From: Carboxylicivirga sediminis | GTDB taxonomy: Bacteria; Bacteroidota; Bacteroidia; Bacteroidales; Marinilabiliaceae | Assembly (NCBI RefSeq): GCF_018156225.1 | Contig: NZ_JAGTAR010000016.1 | Span: forward strand, 62,001-126,000 | Direction of reading: 5' to 3' | DNA length: 64,000 bases | Shown: piece after piece, positions 1 to 12,600 of the stretch | Layout: the number at the start of each line of letters is the position of its first letter | How positions within the stretch are numbered: the stretch's first letter is position 1 | Program-made: the position numbers and the translations under genes | The notes under the pieces: generated by a model | What the model saw: only the letters and a program-made list of their open reading frames with translations | The model's database searches: none | Told to the model about the DNA's origin: nothing

Positions 1-1
1 T

Positions 2-349
2 TATAGTCAGAATCCTTCAGTTACCATGTTTGAATTGTTTGCCGATGCCATGGGAAGGGAACAGGTTGAATGCCGTTCAATGATCAGTGATGTTTATGAC
101 ATCGCAATTCGTGATGATGTCAATGACCAATTGATCATTTATGTACTGAACAAAAAGGATTCAGGGGAATCGCTGTCGACAGGGATTAAAATAAAGGGCT
201 ATGAGATAGGAGCCGTTAATGCGATATCTTTTGTAGATAAGATGATGTCAGAAAGTCATCTGGCAGGAACCGATGTCAAGGTGGAAGACGATCGTTTAAT
301 TCTGCATTTGCCTAAAAACTCCCTAACTAAAATCGTTGTAAAAAGATAA
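2..349 (+). CDS. C-terminal end of a probable carbohydrate-active enzyme (partial)
   Basis: The reading frame is open from the left edge of the window, so the true start lies outside it and only about 115 residues are visible. These residues have the alternating hydrophobic pattern of a beta-sandwich and end in a basic tail, as often seen in the C-terminal domain of glycoside hydrolases with a TIM-barrel core. I do not recognise the family. The only contextual hint is that it lies 5 bases before an exported GH2 enzyme on the same strand, so the three genes at this end probably form one polysaccharide-degradation operon. Confidence 0.5.
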   Translation, partial: YSQNPSVTMFELFADAMGREQVECRSMISDVYDIAIRDDVNDQLIIYVLNKKDSGESLSTGIKIKGYEIGAVNAISFVDKMMSESHLAGTDVKVEDDRLILHLPKNSLTKIVVKR

Positions 350-354
350 TAAAC

Positions 355-2829
355 ATGCGTTATATAAGTTTATTCATAATATGTTTGCTGGTCACCGTAT
401 TCCATTCGTGCTCATCACCTCAGGTTCGTTCGAGAGAATCGTTTAATGAAGATTGGTTGTTTTGCAAAGGCGAAATAGGTCAGGAGCATCAGTGTAAATT
501 TAATGATGCCGATTGGCGAAAGCTGAGTTTACCTCATGATTGGGCCATAGAAGGGCCTTTTGATGAGTCAAATGATACACGTACCGGGGGATTACCCGTA
601 TACGGAACTGCTTGGTATCGCAAGCATTTCATTGTTGACAAAGCGGAGCAAGGTAACTGTGTAACCATCGAATTTGATGGCGTTATGAATAATGCAGAAG
701 TGTATTTAAATGGACACAAAGTTGGCAAGCGTCCTTTTGGATACATTGGGTTTGAGGTCGATTTGACACCCCATATCAGGTTTGGAGAAGAAAATATTTT
801 ATCTGTTCGCGTTAATCCTGAGGAATTATCAGCGCGCTGGTATCCGGGAACAGGTATTTACAGGAACACTTGGCTAGAAATAAAACATCCAGTTCATGTG
901 GCTCATTGGGGTACTTATATCACAACACCACAAATCAATGAGGATGAAGCATTACTTAATGTACAAACTACAATTGAAAATAAGCAACTCTTAAAAGGTA
1001 AGTTCACCATAGAGACATTGGTAATTGATACTTTGGGACATAACGTGGCATATAGTAAAAGCAATGTTGTGTTCGAGGGGTCCAGGCAAGCAGAGGTTAA
1101 CCAGCAATTGGTTGTTAAAAAACCACAACGATGGCATTTGGATAATCCTTATCTTTATAAGGTTCAGACCAAGCTTAAGAAAGACGGTGCTTATATCGAT
1201 AGTTATGAAAGTACTTTTGGAATTAGAACGATTGAATATACAAAGGAAAATGGGTTTCTACTGAATGGTAAACAAGTGCAGTTTAAAGGCGTTTGCATGC
1301 ATCACGATTTAGGTCCATTGGGAGCAGCGGTTAATTACAGGGCTACAGAACGTCAACTGGAAATTATGAAAGGCATAGGTATCAATGCCATTCGAACGGC
1401 CCATAATCCGCCATCGCCTGAACAATTAGAGTTATGTGATAAGATGGGTATACTGGTTCAGGTAGAAGCTTTTGATGAATGGAAAGCCGGAAAAGTAGAA
1501 AATGGATATAATAAGTATTGGGATGATTGGCATGAGAGAGACCTGCGGGATATGATAAAACGCGATCGTAATCATCCCTCAGTAGTGATGTGGAGCATTG
1601 GTAATGAGATAAAAGAGCAGCGAAAAAAGGATGGGGGAAAATTGGCTAAACACCTGGTTAATATCTGTCATGATGAAGATCCTACACGTCCTGTGACCGC
1701 AGGTCTTAGTCAGTATCCACACTGTATTACAAACGGATTGGCCGATGCTGTTGATGTGGTTGGCTTAAATTATAAGCCTACTCAGTATACGAATGTTCTC
1801 CAGTATAATCCAAATTTTATTGTGTATGGTTCTGAGACTTCCTCTGTAGTGAGTTCGAGAGGTGTTTATCATTTACCAATTGAAAACTATGAAAAGCATG
1901 AGTCGTTACAAGTAACCAGTTATGATATTGTAAGTCCACCATGGGCTTATCCGCCAGATTTTGAGACTAATGCTCAGGAAACGATGTCACACTCATTGGG
2001 GGAATTTGTATGGACAGGATTTGATTACCTGGGTGAACCAACTCCTTATAATGGTGAAGACAATATGACACACGGTAAATGGACTGGAGATTGGCCATCG
2101 CGCAGTTCTTACTTTGGTATTGTTGACCTATGTGGCTTTCCAAAGGATCGCTACTATTACTACCAAAGTATCTGGACTGAGAAACCAATGGTGCATATTT
2201 TGCCACACTGGAACTGGGAAGGTTCACCTCACAAAACAATACCGATTTACTGCTATACAAATTGTGATGAAGCAGAACTTTTTTTAAATGGTAAGTCACT
2301 TGGTAAGAAAGTGATGGGAGAGGATAGGACAACAATTCCAGCGGATTTCGCTTGGTGGAAAAAGCCGGAAACAACATGGGATTCGCCATATCGCTTAAAC
2401 TGGAATGTTAAGTACGAACCTGGAGAATTAAAAGTGGTCGCATATAAAAACGGAAAGTTAGCTGCAGAAAAAATAATTGTTACAGCTGGTGAACCATACC
2501 AAATAAAGCTGCTTCCTGATAGAAATACAATTAAAGCCGACGGGTATGACTTATCATTTGTTACTGTTCGGGTTGAAGATGAGAATGGTAATTTATGCCC
2601 GTTAGCTGATAATATGGTTAGATTTGATGTGGAAGGTCCAGCATGTATTGCTGCGGTAGGAAATGGAAATGCTGCCACTACAGAACCGTTTCAGGCTGAT
2701 CATCGCAAAGCGTTTAATGGTTTATGTATGCTTATTATCAAAAGTGAATTAGGTCAAAGGGGTGTCATTAAAATTACAGCCACTTCAGAAGGATTAAACT
2801 CTGTAATTAGCGAAGTTATCGTAAAGTAA
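355..2829 (+). CDS. Exported GH2 beta-galactosidase-like lipoprotein
   Basis: An 824-residue glycoside hydrolase family 2 enzyme, expected to remove terminal beta-linked sugars, most likely galactose, from oligosaccharides. The N-terminus is a lipoprotein signal with the lipid-attachment Cys at residue 19. The order is sugar-binding jelly roll, Ig-like domain, TIM barrel, a DUF4982-like domain from about residue 605 and a final Ig-like domain from about 725. The general acid/base is Glu418 in WSIGNE and the likely nucleophile is Glu494 in YGSETSS. The gene follows the preceding one by only 5 bases. The lipid anchor places it in the periplasm or on the cell surface. Substrate could also be a beta-glucuronide or beta-mannoside; galactose is preferred because the DUF4982 architecture is common in beta-galactosidases of Bacteroidota. 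Confidence 0.85.
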   Translation: MRYISLFIICLLVTVFHSCSSPQVRSRESFNEDWLFCKGEIGQEHQCKFNDADWRKLSLPHDWAIEGPFDESNDTRTGGLPVYGTAWYRKHFIVDKAEQGNCVTIEFDGVMNNAEVYLNGHKVGKRPFGYIGFEVDLTPHIRFGEENILSVRVNPEELSARWYPGTGIYRNTWLEIKHPVHVAHWGTYITTPQINEDEALLNVQTTIENKQLLKGKFTIETLVIDTLGHNVAYSKSNVVFEGSRQAEVNQQLVVKKPQRWHLDNPYLYKVQTKLKKDGAYIDSYESTFGIRTIEYTKENGFLLNGKQVQFKGVCMHHDLGPLGAAVNYRATERQLEIMKGIGINAIRTAHNPPSPEQLELCDKMGILVQVEAFDEWKAGKVENGYNKYWDDWHERDLRDMIKRDRNHPSVVMWSIGNEIKEQRKKDGGKLAKHLVNICHDEDPTRPVTAGLSQYPHCITNGLADAVDVVGLNYKPTQYTNVLQYNPNFIVYGSETSSVVSSRGVYHLPIENYEKHESLQVTSYDIVSPPWAYPPDFETNAQETMSHSLGEFVWTGFDYLGEPTPYNGEDNMTHGKWTGDWPSRSSYFGIVDLCGFPKDRYYYYQSIWTEKPMVHILPHWNWEGSPHKTIPIYCYTNCDEAELFLNGKSLGKKVMGEDRTTIPADFAWWKKPETTWDSPYRLNWNVKYEPGELKVVAYKNGKLAAEKIIVTAGEPYQIKLLPDRNTIKADGYDLSFVTVRVEDENGNLCPLADNMVRFDVEGPACIAAVGNGNAATTEPFQADHRKAFNGLCMLIIKSELGQRGVIKITATSEGLNSVISEVIVK

Positions 2830-2862
2830 AATGAAGACAGAATCATTAACAGCCAGGACTAG

Positions 2863-6015
<3,153 letters not shown>

Positions 6016-6781
6016 CCTGTTAGTTCTCAAGGATTCGAAGGAGCGATGGATTTAGTTGCTTTTAAAGTTTGTGTCTTAGTAAGTTTTGAACATCTTATTG
6101 CTATTGAGATTATTTTCATACGTGTTTTTAAAGCGGAGATCTTAAGCATATAAATGCATAGCGTTAAAGGGAGGACACCGTAACGGTTAATTCAGCATAA
6201 CCAAGCTGTTCTTGTCAATTCAACTGAAAGACGAATTAGTTAGCTGAGGCCTAATAAAGTATTTTAAGCCATAGCCTCTGATATCGCAATCGCAAAGGTA
6301 TGACGGGCGGTGTGATTAGCAAAAGCGACGCCTGATTGCTCAATGGATGCGCATGATGTCCTAAGCAGGCGGGTGAAACACAGCTGTATTTCAGATTGTC
6401 TATGAGCCATTTAATTAGTATTCGACCATTTAAGGAAATACAGCTAAGTTTCCAACCTTTAGAGGGCATGCCCATCCATTGTTTCATGTTGCCAGCCGCT
6501 TCCTTTTGCAAATGACACCAGCCCTGTTTAATGGGTGGCTTACGCGATATCAAAAGCCTCAATTCATATCATAGAAATAGATGTCAACAAGCTTTTGTGA
6601 GTGGGAATTGGGTTTTATTTCTGGGATGCAACTGTACTGAAGCAATGGTTAATTAAACTCTTACGAAGTGGATGCAAGATGTGTTTTTTAGTACCTAAAA
6701 ACGAAATGCTTGCTCTACGAGAGTCAATGAAAAACCTCGCCATTTGTTACCCAAATAACGAGGTGAAAATCCAAACAATTT
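6016..6781. other. Long gene-poor stretch between the GH2 genes and the integrase
   Basis: No intact gene can be supported here. Short open frames exist on both strands, but their translations do not look like conserved proteins. The stretch holds a remnant of an integrase (6264-6350, minus strand) and an 11-base inverted repeat whose arms are at 6382-6392 and 6435-6445. A stem-loop with CCTCG/CGAGG arms lies at about 6736-6764, just past the end of the intact integrase, and could act as its transcription end although it lacks a strong T-run. The whole stretch reads like decayed mobile DNA. Confidence 0.5.
6264..6350 (-). pseudogene. Remnant of a tyrosine recombinase
   Basis: On the minus strand the bases at 6291-6314 encode HTARHTFA, the H-x-x-R active-site motif of Bacteroidota tyrosine recombinases, preceded in frame by a GVAFAN stretch at the expected place. 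Eight codons later the frame ends in TAA, long before the Tyr nucleophile should appear. Upstream the integrase frame is not recognisable. The intact recombinase 430 bases away has HVARHTFA at the same place. I read this as a decayed second integrase. The match is short, so chance cannot be fully excluded. Confidence 0.4.
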
Positions 6782-7978
6782 TTAAAGCAGTGTTTTCAGT
6801 TTTTTCATATCCTTACTGATTTTAGAATCAATAATTTTCCCATATATCTGAGTAGTTTTTAATGAGGTGTGACCTAACATCTTACTTACGGTTTCAATAG
6901 GTACTCCATTGGCTAACGTAATCGAAGTAGCAAATGTATGTCGAGCCACATGCATAGTCAATTGTTTCTTTATTTGGCAGATATCAGCAATTTCTTTTAG
7001 ATATGAATTCATCTTTTGGTTAGAGTTGATTGGCAATAATTTACCTTTCTGATTGCTTACTGGATGATTTTTATATTTATCTATAATAGCTTTAGCTTTT
7101 GGCAATATTGGGATGCGACAACGTGTACCTGTTTTAATTCTGTCAACAACTATCCATAACTCACCATCATCACCTGAAATTAGGTTGCTCTTTGACAAGC
7201 TCGCAATATCGGAATAAGAAAGCCCAGTGTAACAAGCGAATATAAAAATATCTCGGACGACACTAATGCGTTCAATATCAAATATTTTTGTTTCTAAGGT
7301 TTTAATCTCTTGTAGGGAAAGATAATCTCGTTTGCCTTTATAATGTTTAATTTTAAAGTTTGAATAGGGATTCTTATCCAATTGATTCATAGCCACTGCA
7401 TCGTTTAAAATTTTCCGTAATTGCTTGTGGTATTTGCTAACAGAATGATCGCTTACGTGATGCTTAATTTTTAGGTATGTATCAAAAGCGTTCAAAAAAT
7501 TGTAGTCAATTTTGTGCAAGGGGATGTCATCTTGATACTTGGTTTCTTTGAGAAACAATTGTAGTCTTTTTAAGGTCGTTTTGTAGTGTTTATATGTACC
7601 GTTTGCATAGCCAAAACCAACTTTCTTTTCTATTGTTTGTATAACCAACTTAAATACATCTAATAGATAGTAATAACTAGAACCAATTAGATGTTCTTTT
7701 ATAGTAGAAATGTCAAAATCATCGCCGAGAGCTTCTAGTTTATAATATACCTCATGAATTTTTGAGGTTATTCTATTGAGCTGCTTATTCAATAATCTCG
7801 CATCGGGATGTTTACCAATTACAAGCTGTCCATCTTTATCCCAAAATTCAGCCTTAATAAAAATGCCTGTTGAAAGTTCAATTCTTTGACCAGATAAGGT
7901 GGCTCTTATATATAATGGGTGAGAGCCATCTTTCTTTTGTTTAGATGTCTTTAAAAGGAAGTTTGTCGTAATTCTCAT
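6782..7978 (-). CDS. Tyrosine recombinase / integrase (IntDOT-like family)
   Basis: A 398-residue integrase with the usual order of Bacteroidota elements: an arm-binding domain at about 1-90, a SAM-like core-binding domain at about 105-205 and the catalytic domain at about 220-398. Visible active-site residues are Lys282, His343 and Arg346 in HVARH, His370 in LGHTS and the nucleophile Tyr379. The first catalytic Arg is replaced by Ser254 in TGLSYSD, a change known from the conjugative transposon integrase IntDOT. It lies beyond the 3' end of a tRNA-Arg gene on the same strand, the classic place for an element integrated at a tRNA. It looks intact and could be active. Confidence 0.92.
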   Translation of the reverse strand: MRITTNFLLKTSKQKKDGSHPLYIRATLSGQRIELSTGIFIKAEFWDKDGQLVIGKHPDARLLNKQLNRITSKIHEVYYKLEALGDDFDISTIKEHLIGSSYYYLLDVFKLVIQTIEKKVGFGYANGTYKHYKTTLKRLQLFLKETKYQDDIPLHKIDYNFLNAFDTYLKIKHHVSDHSVSKYHKQLRKILNDAVAMNQLDKNPYSNFKIKHYKGKRDYLSLQEIKTLETKIFDIERISVVRDIFIFACYTGLSYSDIASLSKSNLISGDDGELWIVVDRIKTGTRCRIPILPKAKAIIDKYKNHPVSNQKGKLLPINSNQKMNSYLKEIADICQIKKQLTMHVARHTFATSITLANGVPIETVSKMLGHTSLKTTQIYGKIIDSKISKDMKKLKTLL

Positions 7979-8206
7979 AACACACAGTTTTAAAAGTTAA
8001 AAAATTCTGTGTCCTGATGGTCTCTAAGTTATGTAGGTGAATTACTATATCAAAACCTAAATAGTATCAAAACACACTAATTTAAATTTCAAAATATCAG
8101 AATGTTACAATTTACCGAGACCTATTTTGTCGGATTTGTAATGGGTCTCGATTTAGTCTCGATTGATACCTTATTTTATGCTATTTTTTGACATTTAGAG
8201 AAAAAT

Positions 8207-8242
8207 AAAAAGCGCTTAAAATATTGATTTTAAGCGCTTTTT
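8207..8242. terminator. Perfect 15-bp stem-loop terminator after tRNA-Arg
   Basis: Two perfect 15-base arms (8207-8221 and 8228-8242) flank a 6-base loop. The core is AAGCGCTT-like with A-runs on one side and T-runs on the other, so it can end transcription in both directions. On the minus strand it lies 24 bases after the end of tRNA-Arg and would end that transcript before the integrase gene. Confidence 0.75.
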
Positions 8243-8265
8243 ACTGTTTTTGAATATTTTAAAAG

Positions 8266-8339
8266 TGATCCCGGCGGGATTCGAACCCACGACCCACAGC
8301 TTAGAAGGCTGTTGCTCTATCCAGCTGAGCTACGGGACC
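8266..8339 (-). tRNA. tRNA-Arg (anticodon TCT)
   Basis: The minus strand folds into a standard cloverleaf. The acceptor stem is GGTCCCG paired with CGGGATC, the D arm contains AGCTGGATA, the anticodon loop CTTCTAA gives anticodon TCT, and the T arm contains GTTCGAATC. The discriminator base is A, and the CCA end is not encoded. It reads AGA codons. Its 3' end faces the integrase gene. Confidence 0.96.
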
Positions 8340-8559
8340 ATCCTTAGTGCTTTTTCTCAAAAGCGATGCAAAGATAGTTATTCCACTCTTCTAATCAAAT
8401 AAAACCACATGTTTTTGCGAGATTAATAGTACTGAAAGCGTTGCTGTATGTCTAATTGCCATTGTTTCAGTAATAAAAAAGAATCGCTTTTTTTCGCAGG
8501 TTTAGGTTTTTTATAGCGTCTGATTAATTGATGCTGCCAAATGACACCAAATTTTAGGA

Positions 8560-8575
8560 TGTACGTTATCGCACG
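8560..8575. promoter_or_regulatory. Possible operator, imperfect copy
   Basis: TGTACG-N4-CGCACG. The left half equals the left half of the site at 8632-8647; the right half matches 4 of 6 positions. The spacing of the halves is identical. The two sites lie 72 bases apart. Confidence 0.3.
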
Positions 8576-8631
8576 CATTTGTCAATGTTAGTTTGTATCT
8601 TTATTTAAATCTGCAAGAAAGCAGTTAAAAA

Positions 8632-8647
8632 TGTACGATTTCGTACA
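8632..8647. promoter_or_regulatory. Possible operator, perfect inverted repeat
   Basis: TGTACG-N4-CGTACA is a perfect 6+6 inverted repeat located 121 bases before the first codon of the export locus. Size and symmetry fit binding by a dimeric repressor such as a TetR- or MarR-type protein, but no such regulator is encoded nearby. Confidence 0.4.
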
Positions 8648-8768
8648 AAATGTAACGTAAGCGGACATTATTGAACGTGCTAGTAATGTATAACTTATTT
8701 AAAGATAAGATACTAGTAGTGATGGTATAATTTTAGTTAATAAGGCAGTTAACCTAAACTCAATAGTT

Positions 8769-9665
8769 TTGAATATTCAAATACAAGACCTTAGTCAGGT
8801 ATATAAAAATGACTTTCGCGCACTTAATAAGGTAAATCTGGATATTGAATCCGGGATGTTTGGCTTATTAGGGCCAAATGGAGCAGGTAAATCAACCCTC
8901 ATGCGAATCTTGGTAACTCTATTAAAACCAACGCATGGAGAGGTATTTGTTAACGGTATGCCATTGTCGAAGAATCGTGCTGAGGTGCGATCATATCTGG
9001 GTTATCTGCCACAGGATTTTCGCTTTTTCTCAAAGTTACGAACATGGGAGTTTCTTGATTATGCCGCATCATTGGCGGGTATAAAAAAGAAAAAGGAGCG
9101 CTTGGCTGCTGTTGATGAGCTATTGGAGCAAGTAGGCTTATTTGATGTACGAAACCGTTATGCCAATAAGTTATCTGGTGGGATGAAGCGACGATTAGGT
9201 ATCGCTCAGGCTTTAATTGGTGAACCGAAAATAATTATTGTGGATGAGCCTACTACGGGACTGGATCCGGAAGAACGCATCCGTTTCCGGAACATTTTGT
9301 CTAATCTAAGTCAAAAGGAGGTCATCATAATATTATCCACTCATATTGTGGGTGATATCTCTTCAACTTGCCGGCAAATGGCTTTACTTAACCGGGGTGA
9401 AGTGCATTTCCAGGGTTCCCCGGAAGCGTTTGTGAAGCAGTCATCAGGTCATGTTTTTAAAACCAGTGTTTCCTTTGAGCAGATGAAGCTGATCAGTGAG
9501 CAATATCCGGTTATTACTTCGGTACCTGGTGCCAATGGCTATGAAATAGAGTTTGTAGCAGATGAAGTGAACGGTTGGGAAACCACACTCATTGAACCCA
9601 ATCTAGAACATGCCTACGTGTATTTTATGGAATATGTTGCTAATGAAAAATTCCAGTACCAATGA
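8769..9665 (+). CDS. ABC transporter ATP-binding protein
   Basis: A 298-residue nucleotide-binding domain of the ABC-2/drug-export type. It shows Walker A GPNGAGKST at 35-43, Q-loop Gln82, signature LSGGM at 135-139, Walker B with Asp159 and Glu160, and the switch His192, so it should hydrolyse ATP. The frame has no in-frame ATG upstream, hence a TTG start whose product MNIQIQDLSQ begins as expected for the family. It overlaps the next gene by 4 bases (ATGA), implying translational coupling to that permease. The sequence after Walker B (ERIRFRNIL) closely matches the ATPase domain fused to the RND protein of this locus, showing common origin. Confidence 0.92.
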   Translation: MNIQIQDLSQVYKNDFRALNKVNLDIESGMFGLLGPNGAGKSTLMRILVTLLKPTHGEVFVNGMPLSKNRAEVRSYLGYLPQDFRFFSKLRTWEFLDYAASLAGIKKKKERLAAVDELLEQVGLFDVRNRYANKLSGGMKRRLGIAQALIGEPKIIIVDEPTTGLDPEERIRFRNILSNLSQKEVIIILSTHIVGDISSTCRQMALLNRGEVHFQGSPEAFVKQSSGHVFKTSVSFEQMKLISEQYPVITSVPGANGYEIEFVADEVNGWETTLIEPNLEHAYVYFMEYVANEKFQYQ

Positions 9666-12600
9666 TGTCCTTATTTAATATTAAAACAGTGGCTCGCTTT
9701 GAGTCCAAAACACTCTTCAGGAGCTGGTTCTTTCGCATTTTTGCATTAATTATTCTGGGATTCATTATAATGTTTAACCTTTTTGGTTTAACAGGTATAG
9801 CTGATGGTGGCTGGCCCGGGCGTTTATTACCATCGGGAGCACCATACTTTAACATGTGGCTGCTGAATATTGCACAAGCCGTTATTGCAGTTTTTTTATC
9901 GGCCGATTTTCTGGGAAGGGATAAAAAGCTGGATACCACAGAGGCTTTTTATGTGCGAAGCATGTCAAACTCAGATTATGTATTGGGCAAAACACTTGGT
10001 GTATTAAAGGTGTTTCTGTTGCTTAATTTCTTGGTCATGTTAAGTAGCTTCATATTTACACTTATAGCCAATGAAGTGAGCATACCATGGTCATCCTATT
10101 TTATTTACCCGCTATTGGTGGCATTGCCAACATTGATATTTATTCTTGGCCTGTCGTTTTTTACCATGACGCTGATACGCAACCAGGCCGTTACCTTCGT
10201 ATTGTTACTAGGTTTTCTGGCGCTATCTTTGTTCTATTTGCGGAATAAGTACTACGGTTTGTTCGATGTATTGGGCTTCTATACTCCGTTTATGCGCTCC
10301 GATTTTACGGGATTTCCGAACCTTAGTATAACGTTCGCACAGCGCGCTATGTATTTATGCATGGGTATCGTTTTAATAATGTCAACCGTATGGCGTTTGC
10401 CACGCCTTGAACAACAACGATTTAATAAACCATTTCTGCTGAGTGGTATACTGGTGTTCATAGTATTAAGTACTGGAAACGCCTGGCAGGTTATCAATAA
10501 TTCCTTCCAGGCCGATAAGCTCTTGAGTCATGTTCAAACCTTAAATAAAGGATTGAAAAAAGCACAATATCAAATAGATGATTATCACCTGCAATTAAAC
10601 CATAATGGGGAGACAATAGTGTGCAAAGCTAAATTGCACCTGAGTTTAGAGAATAGTACTGTAAAAGAGGTGATATTCGCTCTTAATCCGGGATTGCAAG
10701 TGACTAGTTGTAATTTATATGGTCAGACGCTTGACTATAAGCAGGAAGCACATCTGATAACTATACAACTGCCGCCATTGTCCGATGATACCATTCGTTT
10801 AGCATTAGAATATTGGGGAACTACAATTGATGATGCGGTATATGCAGATATATCTGAAGAAGTTAAAGCGGCTGACAATCGAAAGGATCCCTTGCTGGCC
10901 GGTAAGCAATATAGTTTTATTCAGTCGGATTATGTGTTACTGACACGTGAATCAAACTGGTATCCGGTGGTGGCTGATAAACAGTACTGGACCAGCTATC
11001 CGTTTACCAATATGGAACTGGAGGTGATTACTAAACCAATGCTCACGGTAGTGTCTCAAGGGGCGTGTGACAGTCTGTCGAATGGTCATTATCGCTTTCT
11101 TACCGAGCAACCATTAAATGCATATAGTGTTATTATTGGTGATTTTGAAAAATATACAACAACTATTGACAGCGTTGAATTTAGCCTATTTCACCACAAA
11201 AAGCATACCTTCTATAAAGAGTATTTCACTGAACTCAATGATACAATCTCCCATGTGATTAAAAACGTTAAAGGTGATTTTGAGCGTAAGCTTGGTTTAA
11301 GCTATCCTTACAAGCGGTTTTCAGTGGTAGAGGTGCCTGTCAATATGCATTCGTACTTACGGAACTGGACGCTGGCTACTGAAAATATCATGCCTGAGAT
11401 GGTGTTGTTTCCTGAAAATGGAGGTGGAGTTTGGCAGAACGATTTAGCAAATATTAAGAACAGAGTAAAGCGTCGAACAGAGTTTTCTAATGAGGAACGA
11501 TCTGATAAGGAAATGCAAATAGAGGTACTCAAAAGCTATTTGGGCGACAACTTTATTAGTCCTTCGCGCTTCTTCTTTGGTCGACGGCAAGAAGGAGAGC
11601 GTCATGTTGAAAATTGGGGGCGTTACCAGGTGTTTCCGATGTATTTCACATATAATAACCGGATTAGCGAGTCAGAATATCCGTTGTTGACAATAGCGCT
11701 TGAGAACTACCTGCATCAGCGATTGAGTACAACCAGAAGACGCGATCTGGGTGGCCTATCCAGCAACGACGAGGTCATTCTGAAATTGCGTGAGAACAGT
11801 TTGAGGGAGTTAATTAACAAAGAGGATGTGAATACACTTGGGAATGTGTTTGCATCAAAAGGCCATCAGCTGTTTTCTAACCTGAAAGTAAATGTGGGAC
11901 AGAGCAACTTCGATAAGCAGCTGGATAAATTGCTTGAGTCTAAAAGGTTTGAGAACCAATCAGTGAGCGATTTTACAACAGATATTAACCATATTACAAA
12001 AGTTGATTTCAAAAGTATTTATGACAATTGGCTAAATGCGGCGTATAATCCGGCCTTTTTGTTCAGTTCTGTGGATGTTAATGAGGTAAAGGACGGCAAT
12101 CGTGTTCGCTACTTTTTAAAAGTAACGGTTACCAATAAAGGTGACGCCGACGGAATTATTGCTTTTACCGTGAGGGAAGGCATGCAAGGGGGAGGACGGG
12201 GGCGTTTTCGCGGTCGCTTCCAAATGGATGCCGAGCAGGATAATGAGCAAAGCTACCTGGTTGAAGCCGGTAAATCTTATGAAATAGGATTTTTGTTGGA
12301 TGAAGAACCAAGGGACGTTAGTGTCAATACCTTCCTGGCTGAAAATATTCCATCTAATCAAACACTCATCATTAGAGAGATAAATAGAAATAATAAACGA
12401 ATTGACTTTTTCGAAGGAGCCAGAGAAACAACTAAGGGTCTTGACTTTCAGTTGGCCAACGAAATTATTGTAGATAATGAGGATGATGGGTTCTCGCTTG
12501 TAAATACAGGTGAAAGCCGGACTGTTAAAGACTGGTGGGCCAGTATGCAGAATGAAGAGGAGGATAGTGGAACATACGGGATGGTGCGTTTCTGGAATCC

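Larger units (their letters stand above)
8340..8768 (+). promoter_or_regulatory. Regulatory region before the export locus
   Basis: There is no gene in these 429 bases. The region lies between a minus-strand tRNA and a plus-strand operon, so it holds promoters in both directions. Two related palindrome-like sites lie inside it at 8560-8575 and 8632-8647. No clear TAnnTTTG box stands at a convincing distance, so the promoter of the export genes is not located. Confidence 0.4.

Noticed and set aside
6031-6039. Nine bases (GGATTCGAA) equal to the T-arm of tRNA-Arg, a possible attachment-site copy just after the GH2 genes
   Set aside because: The match is too short and does not extend on either side; att repeats at tRNA genes are normally longer.
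6251-6562. Open frame of 103 codons on the minus strand
   Set aside because: The translation does not resemble any protein; the recombinase remnant in this place is in another frame.
6601-6819. Open frame of 72 codons on the plus strand
   Set aside because: It overlaps the end of the integrase and has no recognisable features.
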